Origin: Erythrobacter aureus
Lineage (GTDB): Bacteria; Pseudomonadota; Alphaproteobacteria; Sphingomonadales; Sphingomonadaceae
NCBI RefSeq assembly: GCF_003355455.1
Contig: NZ_CP031357.1
Coordinates: forward strand, 474,501 to 538,500
DNA length: 64,000 bases
Reading direction: 5' to 3'
The notes under the pieces were generated by a model, which did no database searches, was not told the DNA's origin, and saw only the letters and a program-made list of their open reading frames with translations. Every line of letters begins with the position of its first letter. Position 1 is the first letter of the stretch. A program made the translations under genes and the position numbers. Shown in pieces: positions 8,344-16,077 of this stretch.

Positions 8344-8964
8344 ATGTTACCGACTATCCATTCGATCAAAGGGGCCGGGGTCAATCATGCACTGCGCGCC
8401 ATGTTTGCCGCTAGGAAGCAAGTATTCGTCGATGGTCTAGGGTGGGACATCCCGGTTCTCGCGGGGAAATACGAGATCGATCAGTTCGATACGGAGGGTG
8501 CCTCCTATCTCGTTCTGACCGACGAGGACGGAAACCACCGCGCTTCTGCAAGGCTTTTGCCAACCGATAGTCCGCATATACTTGCCGACCTCTTCCCGCA
8601 GCTCAGCCCCCAACCAATTCCCGTCGGGAGCACGATCCGGGAAATCACTCGGTTCTGTATCGATCCTTCGCTCGAGAAAACCGAACGGCGGCTTGCGCGC
8701 AACCAACTCGTGACTGCCTTGGTCGAGCACGCGCTGGAGCGCGGTATTGCAGCCTACACAGCGGTCGCCACAAACTCGTGGTTCAGACAGATCAGCCGGT
8801 TTGGATGGAAGTGTTCGGCTCTGGGACCGTGTCTCACCTTGGGCGGCGAAGCCCTTGTAGCAATGAAGATCGAGATCGATCGTGACACACCAGGGGCGCT
8901 TTCACCGAAAGGAATTTACTGTTCGACCTCCTACGACGTTGCGATGTTTGAGGGGGCTGCGTGA
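8344..8964 (+). CDS. luxI: LuxI family acyl-homoserine-lactone synthase
   Basis: 206 aa, the normal length. N-terminal RAMFAARKQVFVDGLGWD carries the conserved R-x2-F and W-D residues, followed by YEIDQFD (D-x2-D) and ASARLLPT (the conserved arginine). IREITRFCIDP carries the E and R of the catalytic core. It makes an N-acyl-homoserine lactone from SAM and an acyl-ACP or acyl-CoA; chain length cannot be read. The gene follows luxR and its stop overlaps the next start (TGATG), so the dioxygenase downstream is translated from the same message. Confidence 0.95.
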   Translation: MLPTIHSIKGAGVNHALRAMFAARKQVFVDGLGWDIPVLAGKYEIDQFDTEGASYLVLTDEDGNHRASARLLPTDSPHILADLFPQLSPQPIPVGSTIREITRFCIDPSLEKTERRLARNQLVTALVEHALERGIAAYTAVATNSWFRQISRFGWKCSALGPCLTLGGEALVAMKIEIDRDTPGALSPKGIYCSTSYDVAMFEGAA

Positions 8965-9827
8965 TGGGCGAGACTATCTCGGAATCATGGTCGCAGGGGC
9001 TGAGCGACGACGGTTACTGCCTTATCCCTGACCTTGTCCCATTAGAGACAATCGACGGCTTGAAACGCGATCTCGATCCGGCCCTGTCTGAAACTCCATT
9101 CTGTATCGGCGATTTCTACGGGCACCGGACCAAGAGAGTCGGCAGATTGCCCAGACGTTCAGCCTTCGCGATCGATCTCATCCTGAATCCCACCATCTTG
9201 GCATTGGCGCAGAAGTTTCTGGGCTCGGCGTGCGACCGCATCCAGCTTAATGTCGCGCAACTCATCGAAATACATCCCGGAGAAATCGAGCAGTTTCCGC
9301 ATCGCGATCACGATATGTGGCCAATAGAGAAGAACGGAGCGGAATTCCTTCTCAACGTCATGTGGCCGCTCGACCCGTTCACCGAGGAAAATGGCGCGAC
9401 CAGGATTTATCCGAGATCGCACCGGCTTGAGGTAGAGGAGCTGGATCAGCTTGGCTCTCCGATCGCTGCGGTTTGCAATCCCGGAGCAGCAATTTGCTTT
9501 CTCGGATCGACAGTTCATGGCGCGGGTGCAAATCTGGCGCAGAAATCGCGCCGAGCTGTCGTAATCGGCTACAGCCTTGGCTGGCTCAAGCCGCACGAAA
9601 ACCCCTCGCTCGCCTACCCGCCGGATATTGCCAAACATTTCCCGGCGGAGCTTGCGGAACTCACAGGTTACGTCCAGCACCGGCCGAACCTCGGAAACTA
9701 CGAGGGGCAGTGCCCGTCGCTACTCTTGCAGGACATGCCGGGCATGCCGAGCGGGGCCAAAGATGCCCTGCGACCCGATCAGGCCGAGGCTGTAGGTGCG
9801 TTCGCGCAAAGTCGGCGCAGCGGCTGA
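8964..9827 (+). CDS. Phytanoyl-CoA dioxygenase (PhyH) family protein
   Basis: 287 aa from ATG 8964 overlapping the luxI stop; a GTG at 8961 adds one residue. It is an Fe(II)/2-oxoglutarate oxygenase: PHRDHDMW gives the HxD metal ligands, and VHGAGANLAQKSRRAVVIGY supplies the distal histidine and the arginine that binds 2-oxoglutarate. Such enzymes hydroxylate lipid-like substrates. Placement inside a luxI operon suggests action on the acyl chain of the signal, its precursor, or a product under quorum control; I recall phyH beside luxI in other sphingomonads but cannot verify it here. Confidence 0.88.
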   Translation: MGETISESWSQGLSDDGYCLIPDLVPLETIDGLKRDLDPALSETPFCIGDFYGHRTKRVGRLPRRSAFAIDLILNPTILALAQKFLGSACDRIQLNVAQLIEIHPGEIEQFPHRDHDMWPIEKNGAEFLLNVMWPLDPFTEENGATRIYPRSHRLEVEELDQLGSPIAAVCNPGAAICFLGSTVHGAGANLAQKSRRAVVIGYSLGWLKPHENPSLAYPPDIAKHFPAELAELTGYVQHRPNLGNYEGQCPSLLLQDMPGMPSGAKDALRPDQAEAVGAFAQSRRSG

Positions 9828-10423
9828 TGAGCCCGGCCCACGTTCTTGAACCGACCTATGAACGGCTCAAGCAGAGCCTGCTCAATGGTGTATGGGCGCA
9901 GGAAACCAGGCTCGAAGCCCAGCGGCTTGCAGAAGACTTCGGCGTGAGCATGACCCCTGTTCGTGACTGCCTCAATCGGCTCGTCGGAGAAGGGCTGGTG
10001 GAGTTCAGGCCGGGCGAAGGATACCGGGTGCCACGCATGACCGAAAAAGGTCTTCGTGACATGCTCGAACTCAGCGGCGTTCTCATTGTGGAAGCAATCC
10101 AAAGCGGCACCCCGCAACCAACGCCGAAGCCGAAGAAACCAAGACTGTCGGGCTATGCTGAAAGGGTCAGCGCGGTGCTTTTGGAATTGGCGGGGTGGTC
10201 GCACAACGCCGCATTCAGTGCGGCGATTGCCAGAGTGAACGAGCACCTCCACCTGCTTCGAACTGTCGAAACCGGCCTGCTTCCAGACGGCTATACCGAG
10301 ATCGAGAACATCGCAGAGCTTGCGTTCAGCCACTCAACCGAGTTGTCATCGGCAGTATTCGATTTCCATCAGGTGCGCCGGATTAGAACTGCCGAACTGA
10401 TCGAGTTACTTGAAACCCGATAG
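9827..10423 (+). CDS. GntR family transcriptional regulator
   Basis: 198 aa from ATG 9827, which shares a base with the dioxygenase stop (TGATG). The winged helix-turn-helix is typical: YERLKQSLLNGVW, then LEAQRLAEDFGVSMTPVRDC and EGLVEFRPGEGYRVPRM. The following helical domain is short and looks like a reduced FadR-type ligand domain (SHNAAFSAAIARVNEHLHL). Its position at the end of the luxR-luxI-phyH operon suggests a feedback or catabolic regulator, perhaps of an acyl ligand. The stop lies 6 bp from the convergent integrase stop. Confidence 0.85.
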   Translation: MSPAHVLEPTYERLKQSLLNGVWAQETRLEAQRLAEDFGVSMTPVRDCLNRLVGEGLVEFRPGEGYRVPRMTEKGLRDMLELSGVLIVEAIQSGTPQPTPKPKKPRLSGYAERVSAVLLELAGWSHNAAFSAAIARVNEHLHLLRTVETGLLPDGYTEIENIAELAFSHSTELSSAVFDFHQVRRIRTAELIELLETR

Positions 10424-10429
10424 ATCCAA

Positions 10430-11788
10430 CTATCCTATATGCCAGTAGCGCTGGCGAGATAGAGAACTCCCACTCGGTTCCCGACTGGCAATAAACTCAT
10501 TCAACGCATTCTTTCGTGTTGCGCGATCAAGCGCAAAGCTACCTTGCTGGAACCGTGTACCGTCGAGCAGAGCATTCACGTATCCGGCAATCATGTCCGC
10601 GGCCGTGATCAAGGTTGCGTCGAGCACGTGGATGTACTTGCTGGTGATCGATCCCTTCGCATGGCCCAGCAGTGCCGCGATCGTTACCTCCGTGAAGCCA
10701 AGATCATTGCCGATGCTGGCAAAGCTGTGCCGCAGAACATGGGCCGTAACGCCTTCGAGAGGCGTGCCGCCAAGCAACTGGTTCCATTGCCTTGGGAAAC
10801 CGCCGAAGGCGGTGTCTGCACCATAGCCCGGGAAGACATAGCTGCCCGTTGCGGCCTGGCGCTCGGCTTCGAGAAACTCGACCACTGGCAGACCTATGGG
10901 CCGGATCGACCTTCCTTCCTTGCTTTCCGATAAGCGCAGGCAACTCCCTTCGATGTCCACATCGCACCATTTGAGAGTGATGATCTCGCTACGCCTGCAA
11001 CCCGTGAGGGCAATCTGCCGAATGATATCGGTCGACGGCCAGAACTCGTCGCGCTTCTTTGCTTCGGCAAGAAGTCTCCCAAGGATGCCATATTCCGCTT
11101 CCGTTAGCCTGCGCTCGCGCACTTTGTATTTCGGCTTCTTGATGCCGTGCGCCGGATTGCGGTCGATGACACCAAGATCGATTGCGTAAGTCAGGATGCC
11201 TCCGATCAGGCCGAGTGTGCGAGTGGCTGTTCCCGGACCACCCTTAACGATCGATTTGCCGCGCAGCTTCTTCGTCTTGACGATAATGCGCGATTTGCCT
11301 GCCATGATGTCGCGCATGATCTTGACCATGTCAGCCCGCGTGAGATCCTTCACGCGGCGCGTACCAATCAATGGGATGACGTGCCGCCTGATCCTGCCGA
11401 TGTCGGTGTCGATCGTGGATTGCTTCTTGGGCCGTCCACCTTTGCCGAGAATCAGTCCATTCTCCAAATCTTCGATGTAGCGCTCGCAAAGCTGCTTCAC
11501 TGTCATCGCCCGATGATCCTCGAGCCGCTCTTCCGCCGGATCGTTGCCTGCAGCAACCCGACCGAGCTGGGCCCTGGCTTCGCGTCTGGCGGTTTCGGCA
11601 GTCCAAACACCGTGCGGCCCGATCGACATTCTCCTCGATCTTCCGCGCTGCCTGTATTGCACGATGTAACTTCGTCTGCCTGAGGGGAAGACACGCAGCC
11701 CGAAACCGGATATGTCCTCATCCCATAGAATGTAGTCTGTGGCTTTTGGTTCGGCTGCCTCGACAGCGCGTTTGGTCAATTTGACCAT
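10430..11788 (-). CDS. Tyrosine-type site-specific integrase (DUF4102 family)
   Basis: 452 aa. An N-terminal DUF4102 arm-binding domain (KLTKRAVEAAEPK, ISGFGLRVFPSGRRSY, RMSIGPHG) is followed by a core-binding region and the catalytic domain: TGCRRSEIITLKW (Arg I), VLRHSFAS (HxxR), LLGHAKGSITSKYIH (His/Tyr nucleophile). It belongs to P4-like integrases that use tRNA genes. Its 5' end lies 170 bp from a tRNA-Arg 3' fragment, so it likely inserted the element to its left, whose cargo would include the quorum-sensing operon. Confidence 0.92.
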   Translation of the reverse strand: MVKLTKRAVEAAEPKATDYILWDEDISGFGLRVFPSGRRSYIVQYRQRGRSRRMSIGPHGVWTAETARREARAQLGRVAAGNDPAEERLEDHRAMTVKQLCERYIEDLENGLILGKGGRPKKQSTIDTDIGRIRRHVIPLIGTRRVKDLTRADMVKIMRDIMAGKSRIIVKTKKLRGKSIVKGGPGTATRTLGLIGGILTYAIDLGVIDRNPAHGIKKPKYKVRERRLTEAEYGILGRLLAEAKKRDEFWPSTDIIRQIALTGCRRSEIITLKWCDVDIEGSCLRLSESKEGRSIRPIGLPVVEFLEAERQAATGSYVFPGYGADTAFGGFPRQWNQLLGGTPLEGVTAHVLRHSFASIGNDLGFTEVTIAALLGHAKGSITSKYIHVLDATLITAADMIAGYVNALLDGTRFQQGSFALDRATRKNALNEFIASREPSGSSLSRQRYWHIG

Positions 11789-11958
11789 GGCGATCTCCGT
11801 CTCTGGGCCCCGATTTTTCGTAAGCGTGGAGGAAGCACGCGGCAGAAAGTGGGGGCGTAAACGCGGTTACGCCAGCGTATCTCGGTTTCAAGCTAAAACA
11901 TTTGAAAACAGTGCCTTAGCGTAGAATTTCGTAGTCTGGCGTACTCCTTTTGTACCCG

Positions 11959-12002
11959 CTCCGAAGGCAGAGGTCACAGGTTCGAATCTGTCGGGTGCGC
12001 CA
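11959..12002 (+). repeat. Attachment site: 3' fragment of tRNA-Arg(CCG)
   Basis: Reads from an anticodon loop CTCCGAA through GGCAGAGGTC, a T-arm with GGTTCGAATC, to an acceptor strand ending TGTCGGGTGCGCCA. This matches the 3' half of bacterial tRNA-Arg(CCG), with CCG in the loop and the CCA end encoded. The 5' half is absent: there is no D-arm, and the bases left of the loop cannot pair with GGCAG. The T-arm also lacks one base (TCTGT instead of the expected TCCTGT), so it is not a working tRNA. It is the right-hand attachment remnant of the element carrying the integrase at 10430 and the left end of the next island; its last 14 nt recur at 30884-30897. Confidence 0.75.
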
Positions 12003-12217
12003 GTCAACTGCCCTAGCGCGTTGTTTTTGCGCGGGTTCCGAGAAAATCGCAGAATGCGTTCCTACGATTGACCCCACATAATGTGCGGGCTTGAATGGTC
12101 TTTTCGGGGCCGCTGCGGGATGCTCCGACACTACAATAAAATTTGAGGGCCTTGGAATTCGGGCGCCTCGATTGCGTCGCACATCTCTAGAATCGGTCCA
12201 GATTGCAGCTACTTAGG

Positions 12218-13804
12218 TCATTGGGTGAGGGCACCCCAGTCCAACCTAAACTTGGCGAGGTATTTCCGCAGGCGATCAGAATCATTGGTCGATGTGCGCT
12301 GTTCGCGTGAGGCGGCAAACAGGGTGCGTCCTGCGTCAGAAAGGCTGGCTGAGCGTCGGCACACGTCAACCACATATTCCAGCTGTACCCGGTCGAAAGG
12401 GTCGATCGCCCCCACGCGATCCTTTCCGAGCAAGTCGGTCAACAGGCTTGTCTCTGCCTTGTCGCCTGACCAGAGCTTTGCGAGGCGGCCGGTTTCGAAA
12501 TCCACAGCCTCACGGTCGATCCTGCCGGTCGGGCAAAGTGTCGCCATGCGGGTTACGCTGGCGGCGAGGTCGCGGAAATTGCCTTGCCACCGTGCAGACT
12601 GGCTCTCGGCAAAAGCGAGATACCGGTCCCGCGCTTCCTTGTTGAAGGTAACACGCGTGCCTTCACGTTCGGCGAAACGCTCAAGTTCGTAATCAAGGTT
12701 GGGTTCAATATCTTCGCGTCGCTCGGCCAAACCGGGCAGAGCAAAAGTCCATAGGTTAAGTCGTGCGAATAGGTCTTCGCGGAAATTCCCGGCGGCGACT
12801 TCATCCATAAGATTGCGGTTGGTTCCGGCGATCAGCTGGAATTCGCTCTTTGCCTCGCTATCCGCGCCAACCGGAAGGAAGCGCCCCTCCTCGATCGCGC
12901 GCAGGATCATCGCCTGTTCGTCAAGCCCCAGTTCGCCAATTTCGTCGAGGAACAAAAGGCCCTTGTCAGCACTCTTGAGCAAGCCGGGCCGGTCCTGCAC
13001 TGCACCCGTGAAGGCGCCTTTCTTGTGGCCGAAGAGGGCAGACATGGCGCTGTCGCCCTTCAGCGTCGCACAGTTGACCTCCACGAATGGCCCTTCGACC
13101 TGGTGGCGCAGTTTCTTGAGCTCGTAGACCTTGCGCGCGAGCTGGCTTTTGCCTGCGCCGGTCGGGCCCATAAGCAAAATCGGCGCGCGGCTGCGAACCG
13201 CGACCTGTTCAATCTCCTCGATCATGCGGTTGAAGGCTGCGTTGCGGGTCTCGATCCCGCTCTTGAGGAAGCTGGTGCTTTCCGCGCTCGCTTCGGCAAA
13301 GCGGCTGGCAATGGAATCGTAGCGGGAAAGGTCGAGATCGATCGAGGCCCAGGTGCCGATCGGCTGCGGGGCGCCCTTGTGCGGCTGTGTCTGCAAAAGC
13401 TTACCGGGCAGATAGCGCGCCTCTGTAAGCAGGAAGAGGCAGATCTGCGCCACGTGCGTGCCGGTAGTGATGTGGATCAGGTAGTCCTGCGTGTCCGGAT
13501 CGAATTCGAACTCACGCGCGAAATCGAGCAGCTTTCCATAAACCTCCTCGAAGTCCCACGCGTCTTCGAAATCCATGACGTGGGGGACGACTTCGGTCTC
13601 GGGCGAAACATCCCGAATATCCTGCATGACGAATTCGGCGAGGCGTCGGTGATAGCTGCCGTGGATCAGCACAAACCGATCCACCCGGAGGTCCTCCTGC
13701 ATGCAGATGCTTACCGTGGGCCGCCACTTGTTCCAGCGTGACGGACCAAACTTTGCGGCGTCGAGTGTTGAGCCAAGAAAACCAATGACAGTAATGGGCT
13801 TCAT
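12218..13804 (-). CDS. rtcR: RtcR, sigma-54-dependent activator with CARF domain
   Basis: 528 aa, the normal RtcR length. Residues 1-180 form the CARF sensor (ITVIGFLGSTLDAAKFG, VLIHGSYHRRL, YLIHITTGTHVAQICLFLL). The AAA+ domain has Walker A GPTGAGKSQLA, the sigma-54 contact loop KKGAFTGA, Walker B LLFLDEIGEL and REDLFARLNLW. A helix-turn-helix end is expected at the C-terminus. Known RtcR proteins sense an RNA-damage ligand through the CARF domain and switch on rtc operons via sigma-54. It is divergent from rsr, with a sigma-54 promoter and a palindromic candidate binding site between them. Confidence 0.95.
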   Translation of the reverse strand: MKPITVIGFLGSTLDAAKFGPSRWNKWRPTVSICMQEDLRVDRFVLIHGSYHRRLAEFVMQDIRDVSPETEVVPHVMDFEDAWDFEEVYGKLLDFAREFEFDPDTQDYLIHITTGTHVAQICLFLLTEARYLPGKLLQTQPHKGAPQPIGTWASIDLDLSRYDSIASRFAEASAESTSFLKSGIETRNAAFNRMIEEIEQVAVRSRAPILLMGPTGAGKSQLARKVYELKKLRHQVEGPFVEVNCATLKGDSAMSALFGHKKGAFTGAVQDRPGLLKSADKGLLFLDEIGELGLDEQAMILRAIEEGRFLPVGADSEAKSEFQLIAGTNRNLMDEVAAGNFREDLFARLNLWTFALPGLAERREDIEPNLDYELERFAEREGTRVTFNKEARDRYLAFAESQSARWQGNFRDLAASVTRMATLCPTGRIDREAVDFETGRLAKLWSGDKAETSLLTDLLGKDRVGAIDPFDRVQLEYVVDVCRRSASLSDAGRTLFAASREQRTSTNDSDRLRKYLAKFRLDWGALTQ

Positions 13805-13812
13805 ACCCGCTT

Positions 13813-13828
13813 TGATAAAATTTTATCA
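13813..13828. promoter_or_regulatory. Candidate RtcR upstream activating sequence
   Basis: A perfect 16-bp palindrome TGATAAAATTTTATCA. It lies 9 bp before the rtcR start and about 150 bp upstream of the predicted sigma-54 transcription start of rsr, the usual distance for an enhancer of a sigma-54 activator. It may also mediate autoregulation of rtcR. The palindrome is observed; binding is inferred. Confidence 0.5.
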
Positions 13829-13948
13829 TAAGCGATACAAGAGAATAGATTTCTCACAAACTTACGATGTACTGTTGAGAGGGCTGGGTCTCAAGAATCC
13901 TATATATTTCAGCACACTATACGAAATCCGGAGCGAGCGGCTCATAAC

Positions 13949-13964
13949 TGGCACGCCTCATGCT
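13949..13964 (+). promoter_or_regulatory. Sigma-54 promoter of the rsr-Y RNA-rtcB operon
   Basis: TGGCAC (13949-13954), five bases, then ATGCT (13960-13964). This fits the sigma-54 consensus TGGCAC-N5-TTGCW with one difference and keeps the invariant GG and GC 10 bp apart. Transcription should start near 13974, leaving a leader of about 100 nt before rsr. Divergent rtcR supports the assignment. Confidence 0.75.
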
Positions 13965-14012
13965 CTATCCAAACCGTCGGGTAAGTCGAACACCCGGCGA
14001 GACGCGGGAAAT

Positions 14013-14038
14013 GGGCGGCCGGAATGGGCCGGCCGCCC
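14013..14038 (+). promoter_or_regulatory. Stable hairpin in the rsr leader
   Basis: GGGCGGCCGG (14013-14022) pairs perfectly with CCGGCCGCCC (14029-14038) around the loop AATGGG. It lies inside the predicted 5' leader, ends 34 nt before the rsr start and is not followed by a T run, so it is not a typical terminator. It could protect the 5' end of the transcript or limit read-through and translation. Confidence 0.55.
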
Positions 14039-14072
14039 AAAGCCCGATGAAGTTTCATGATGGAGTTGGACT

Positions 14073-15632
14073 ATGGCCAACAAGACGCTTTTTTCCTCGG
14101 CGCTGGCGAAGTTCCTGCCGCTTACGGACACGGTGAACCAGGCAGGCGGCAACGCCTATGCCTATGGCCCCGAAGCCCTGCTCGCGCAGCTTGCGGCGAC
14201 CGGCACTTTGTCGGACGGTTTCTACGCCGATGCGCAGGACCAGCTTGCCAAGGCGCTCGAAGCTGCCTGGGCGGTGGACGCTGAATGGATCGCCAAGTGT
14301 GCGATCTATGCTCGCCAGTCGGGCGCGATGAAGGATATGCCGGCATTGCTGACCGCAGTGCTGTCGATGACCGATCCGGACCTGATGGTTCCGGTGTTCA
14401 AGCGCGTGATCGATAACGGCCGCATGCTGCGCAACTTTGTGCGGATAATGCGGTCGGGCCAGACCGGGCGGACTTCGCTTGGCTCGCGGCCGAAGCGGCT
14501 GGTGCGTAAATGGCTGGAAAATGCCTCGACCCGCCAGCTGATGCAGGCGGCGACTGGCAATGATCCGAGCTTGGCCGATATCGTGAAGATGGTTCACCCG
14601 GCTCCGGCTTCGGCAGAGCGGCGTGCCTTCTATGGCTGGCTGATCGGCAAGCCCTATGATGTAGCGGCGCTGCCGAAGGAGATCGCCGATTTCGAAGCAT
14701 GGAAGGCGGACCGTTCGCGGCCCTTGCCCGATGTGCCCTTCGAATGGCTGACTGCCTTCGAGCTCACCGCGAAACAGTGGGCCGTGCTGGCCGAGCGTAT
14801 CGGGTGGCAGGCGTTGCGGATGAACCTCAACACGCTGGCGCGCAAGGGAGTGTTCCAGATCGACGGAGTGACCGAGATGGTTGCTGCGCGGCTGGCCGAT
14901 CCCGATGCCATCGCACGGGTCAAGCCGATGCCCTACCAGTTGATGACCGCATTGACTCAGGTCGGTGACGGCGTTCCACTGGCGGTGCAGGCTGCGCTTG
15001 AGAAAGCTCTGGACCTGTCGCTTGCGAAGGTCCCGGTGCTTGAAGGCAATGTCGTGGTGTGTCCGGACGTGTCGGGCTCGATGAGCTCGCCTGCGACCGG
15101 TTACCGCAAGGGCGCGACTTCGGTCGTGCGCTGCATCGACATCGCCGCGCTGGTTTCAGCCGCGATGTTGCGGAGCAATTCGCAGACCCGCGTGCTGCCG
15201 TTCGAGGTGGACGTGGTGAAGCTCAAGCTCGATCCCAAGGCCCGCGTGGCGGTGAATGCCGCCAAGCTGGCAGGGGTCGGCGGTGGCGGAACCAACGTCT
15301 CGGCCCCGCTTGCCTTGCTGAACCGCGAGAAGGCGATGGTCGATTGCGTAGTCATCGTCTCGGACAACGAGTCCTGGTTCGATGCGCCGCGTCCGTGGTC
15401 TTATGGCGATGCTTCGGCGACGATGAAGGAGTGGAACAAGCTGAAGGCCCGGAACCCGGGTGCTAAGCTGATCTGCATCGACATCCAGCCTTACGGCTCG
15501 ACACAGGCGAAGGATCGCAAGGACATCATGAATGTCGGTGGTTTCACCGACGCGGTGTTCGACGCAATGGCGCGCTTCGCCAATGGCGATGCGAAGGATT
15601 GGGTCGAGATCGTCAACGAAGTGGAGGTTTGA
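14073..15632 (+). CDS. rsr: Rsr, TROVE-domain Ro60 orthologue
   Basis: 519 aa, similar in size to Ro60 proteins. Residues 1-330 are the TROVE HEAT-like ring that grips Y RNA and misfolded RNA ends (AIYARQSGAMKDMPALL, MLRNFVRIMRSGQTG, LPDVPFEWLTAFELT). The C-terminal von Willebrand A domain carries the MIDAS site DVSGSMS, then GGGGTNVSAPL and IVSDNESWF. In Deinococcus, Rsr with a Y RNA tethers polynucleotide phosphorylase for structured-RNA decay. It is the first gene of the sigma-54 operon and is followed directly by five Y-RNA-like genes and rtcB, the combination seen in other bacterial Ro operons. Confidence 0.95.
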   Translation: MANKTLFSSALAKFLPLTDTVNQAGGNAYAYGPEALLAQLAATGTLSDGFYADAQDQLAKALEAAWAVDAEWIAKCAIYARQSGAMKDMPALLTAVLSMTDPDLMVPVFKRVIDNGRMLRNFVRIMRSGQTGRTSLGSRPKRLVRKWLENASTRQLMQAATGNDPSLADIVKMVHPAPASAERRAFYGWLIGKPYDVAALPKEIADFEAWKADRSRPLPDVPFEWLTAFELTAKQWAVLAERIGWQALRMNLNTLARKGVFQIDGVTEMVAARLADPDAIARVKPMPYQLMTALTQVGDGVPLAVQAALEKALDLSLAKVPVLEGNVVVCPDVSGSMSSPATGYRKGATSVVRCIDIAALVSAAMLRSNSQTRVLPFEVDVVKLKLDPKARVAVNAAKLAGVGGGGTNVSAPLALLNREKAMVDCVVIVSDNESWFDAPRPWSYGDASATMKEWNKLKARNPGAKLICIDIQPYGSTQAKDRKDIMNVGGFTDAVFDAMARFANGDAKDWVEIVNEVEV

Positions 15633-15637
15633 AACAT

Positions 15638-15738
15638 CAAAGGTCGCGGCGAATGCCGGGAAGGACTACATCCTGTCACGATGGTGGTCTCTGAAAAGGG
15701 GCGCCGGTCTTTCCCAAGCCTCGTCGCCGCGACCTTTG
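15638..15738 (+). ncRNA. Y-RNA-like gene 1 (no T-arm motif)
   Basis: A perfect 15-bp terminal helix pairs 15638-15652 with 15724-15738. The 5' strand carries the array motif GGCGAATGCCGG followed by GGACTACAT, and the 3' strand carries GTCTTTCCCAAG then CTCGTCGCC. The same pair of motifs recurs in the next four units, as expected for the Ro-binding stem of bacterial Y RNAs. Unlike units 2-5 it has no GTTCGAA T-arm, so its effector loop is not an obvious tRNA mimic. It begins 6 nt after the rsr stop and may be processed from the operon transcript. Confidence 0.75.
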
Positions 15739-15749
15739 AATGGATTGAT

Positions 15750-15926
15750 TTTGGAAAGGGCCGGGGCAAATGCCGGTGGGACTACATCTCCCACATGATA
15801 GGCCCGACGAGTAAAGCGCCCCATGGGAGCAATCCTGCGGGGAGATGTGGGTTCGAATCCCGCCGCTGGAACGTAGCTTAAGGGTCGATTGTCTCACCAA
15901 CACTCGTTGCCCCGACCTTTTCCAAA
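15750..15926 (+). ncRNA. Y-RNA-like gene 2 (T-arm module, largest)
   Basis: A 20-position terminal helix pairs 15750-15769 with 15907-15926 with one C-A mismatch and one G-U. Array motifs: GGCAAATGCCGG then GGGACTACAT on the left, GTCTCACCAACACTCG on the right. The loop holds a T-arm (GTGGG, loop TTCGAAT, CCCGC at 15847-15863) followed by a small acceptor-like hairpin, plus an extra internal stem (15784-15792 can pair with 15840-15848). At 177 nt it is the longest unit. It abuts unit 3 with no spacer. Confidence 0.72.
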
Positions 15927-16065
15927 TTCACGGCGAATGCCGGAAGGACTACATCGAATAGTAATCGCCAGGTCGCGGGTTCGAATCCCGCCAGGTCCAC
16001 CAACTATGGGCCTGTAGCTCAGCGGGTAGAGCAGGAACGTCTTTCCAAAACCTCGTCGCCGTGAA
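15927..16065 (+). ncRNA. Y-RNA-like gene 3 (circularly permuted tRNA mimic with internal CCA)
   Basis: A 10-bp terminal helix pairs 15927-15936 with 16056-16065, with motifs GGCGAATGCCGG and GTCTTTCCAAAACCTCG. Inside, in order: T-arm (15975-15991), acceptor 3' strand CAGGTCC (15992-15998), A, CCA, five-base loop ACTAT, acceptor 5' strand GGGCCTG (16008-16014), TA, and a D-arm GCTC/GAGC (16017-16032). The two acceptor strands pair over 7 bp with one G-U. This is a tRNA whose ends are joined and whose anticodon arm is opened into the Y stem. Known YrlA RNAs mimic tRNA in a similar way. Confidence 0.85.
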
Positions 16066-16077
16066 CCTGAATACAAA

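Noticed and set aside
15971..16032. A complete tRNA gene in Y RNA 3
   Set aside because: The parts are in permuted order and there is no anticodon arm, so it is a tRNA mimic inside a Y RNA, not a decoding tRNA.
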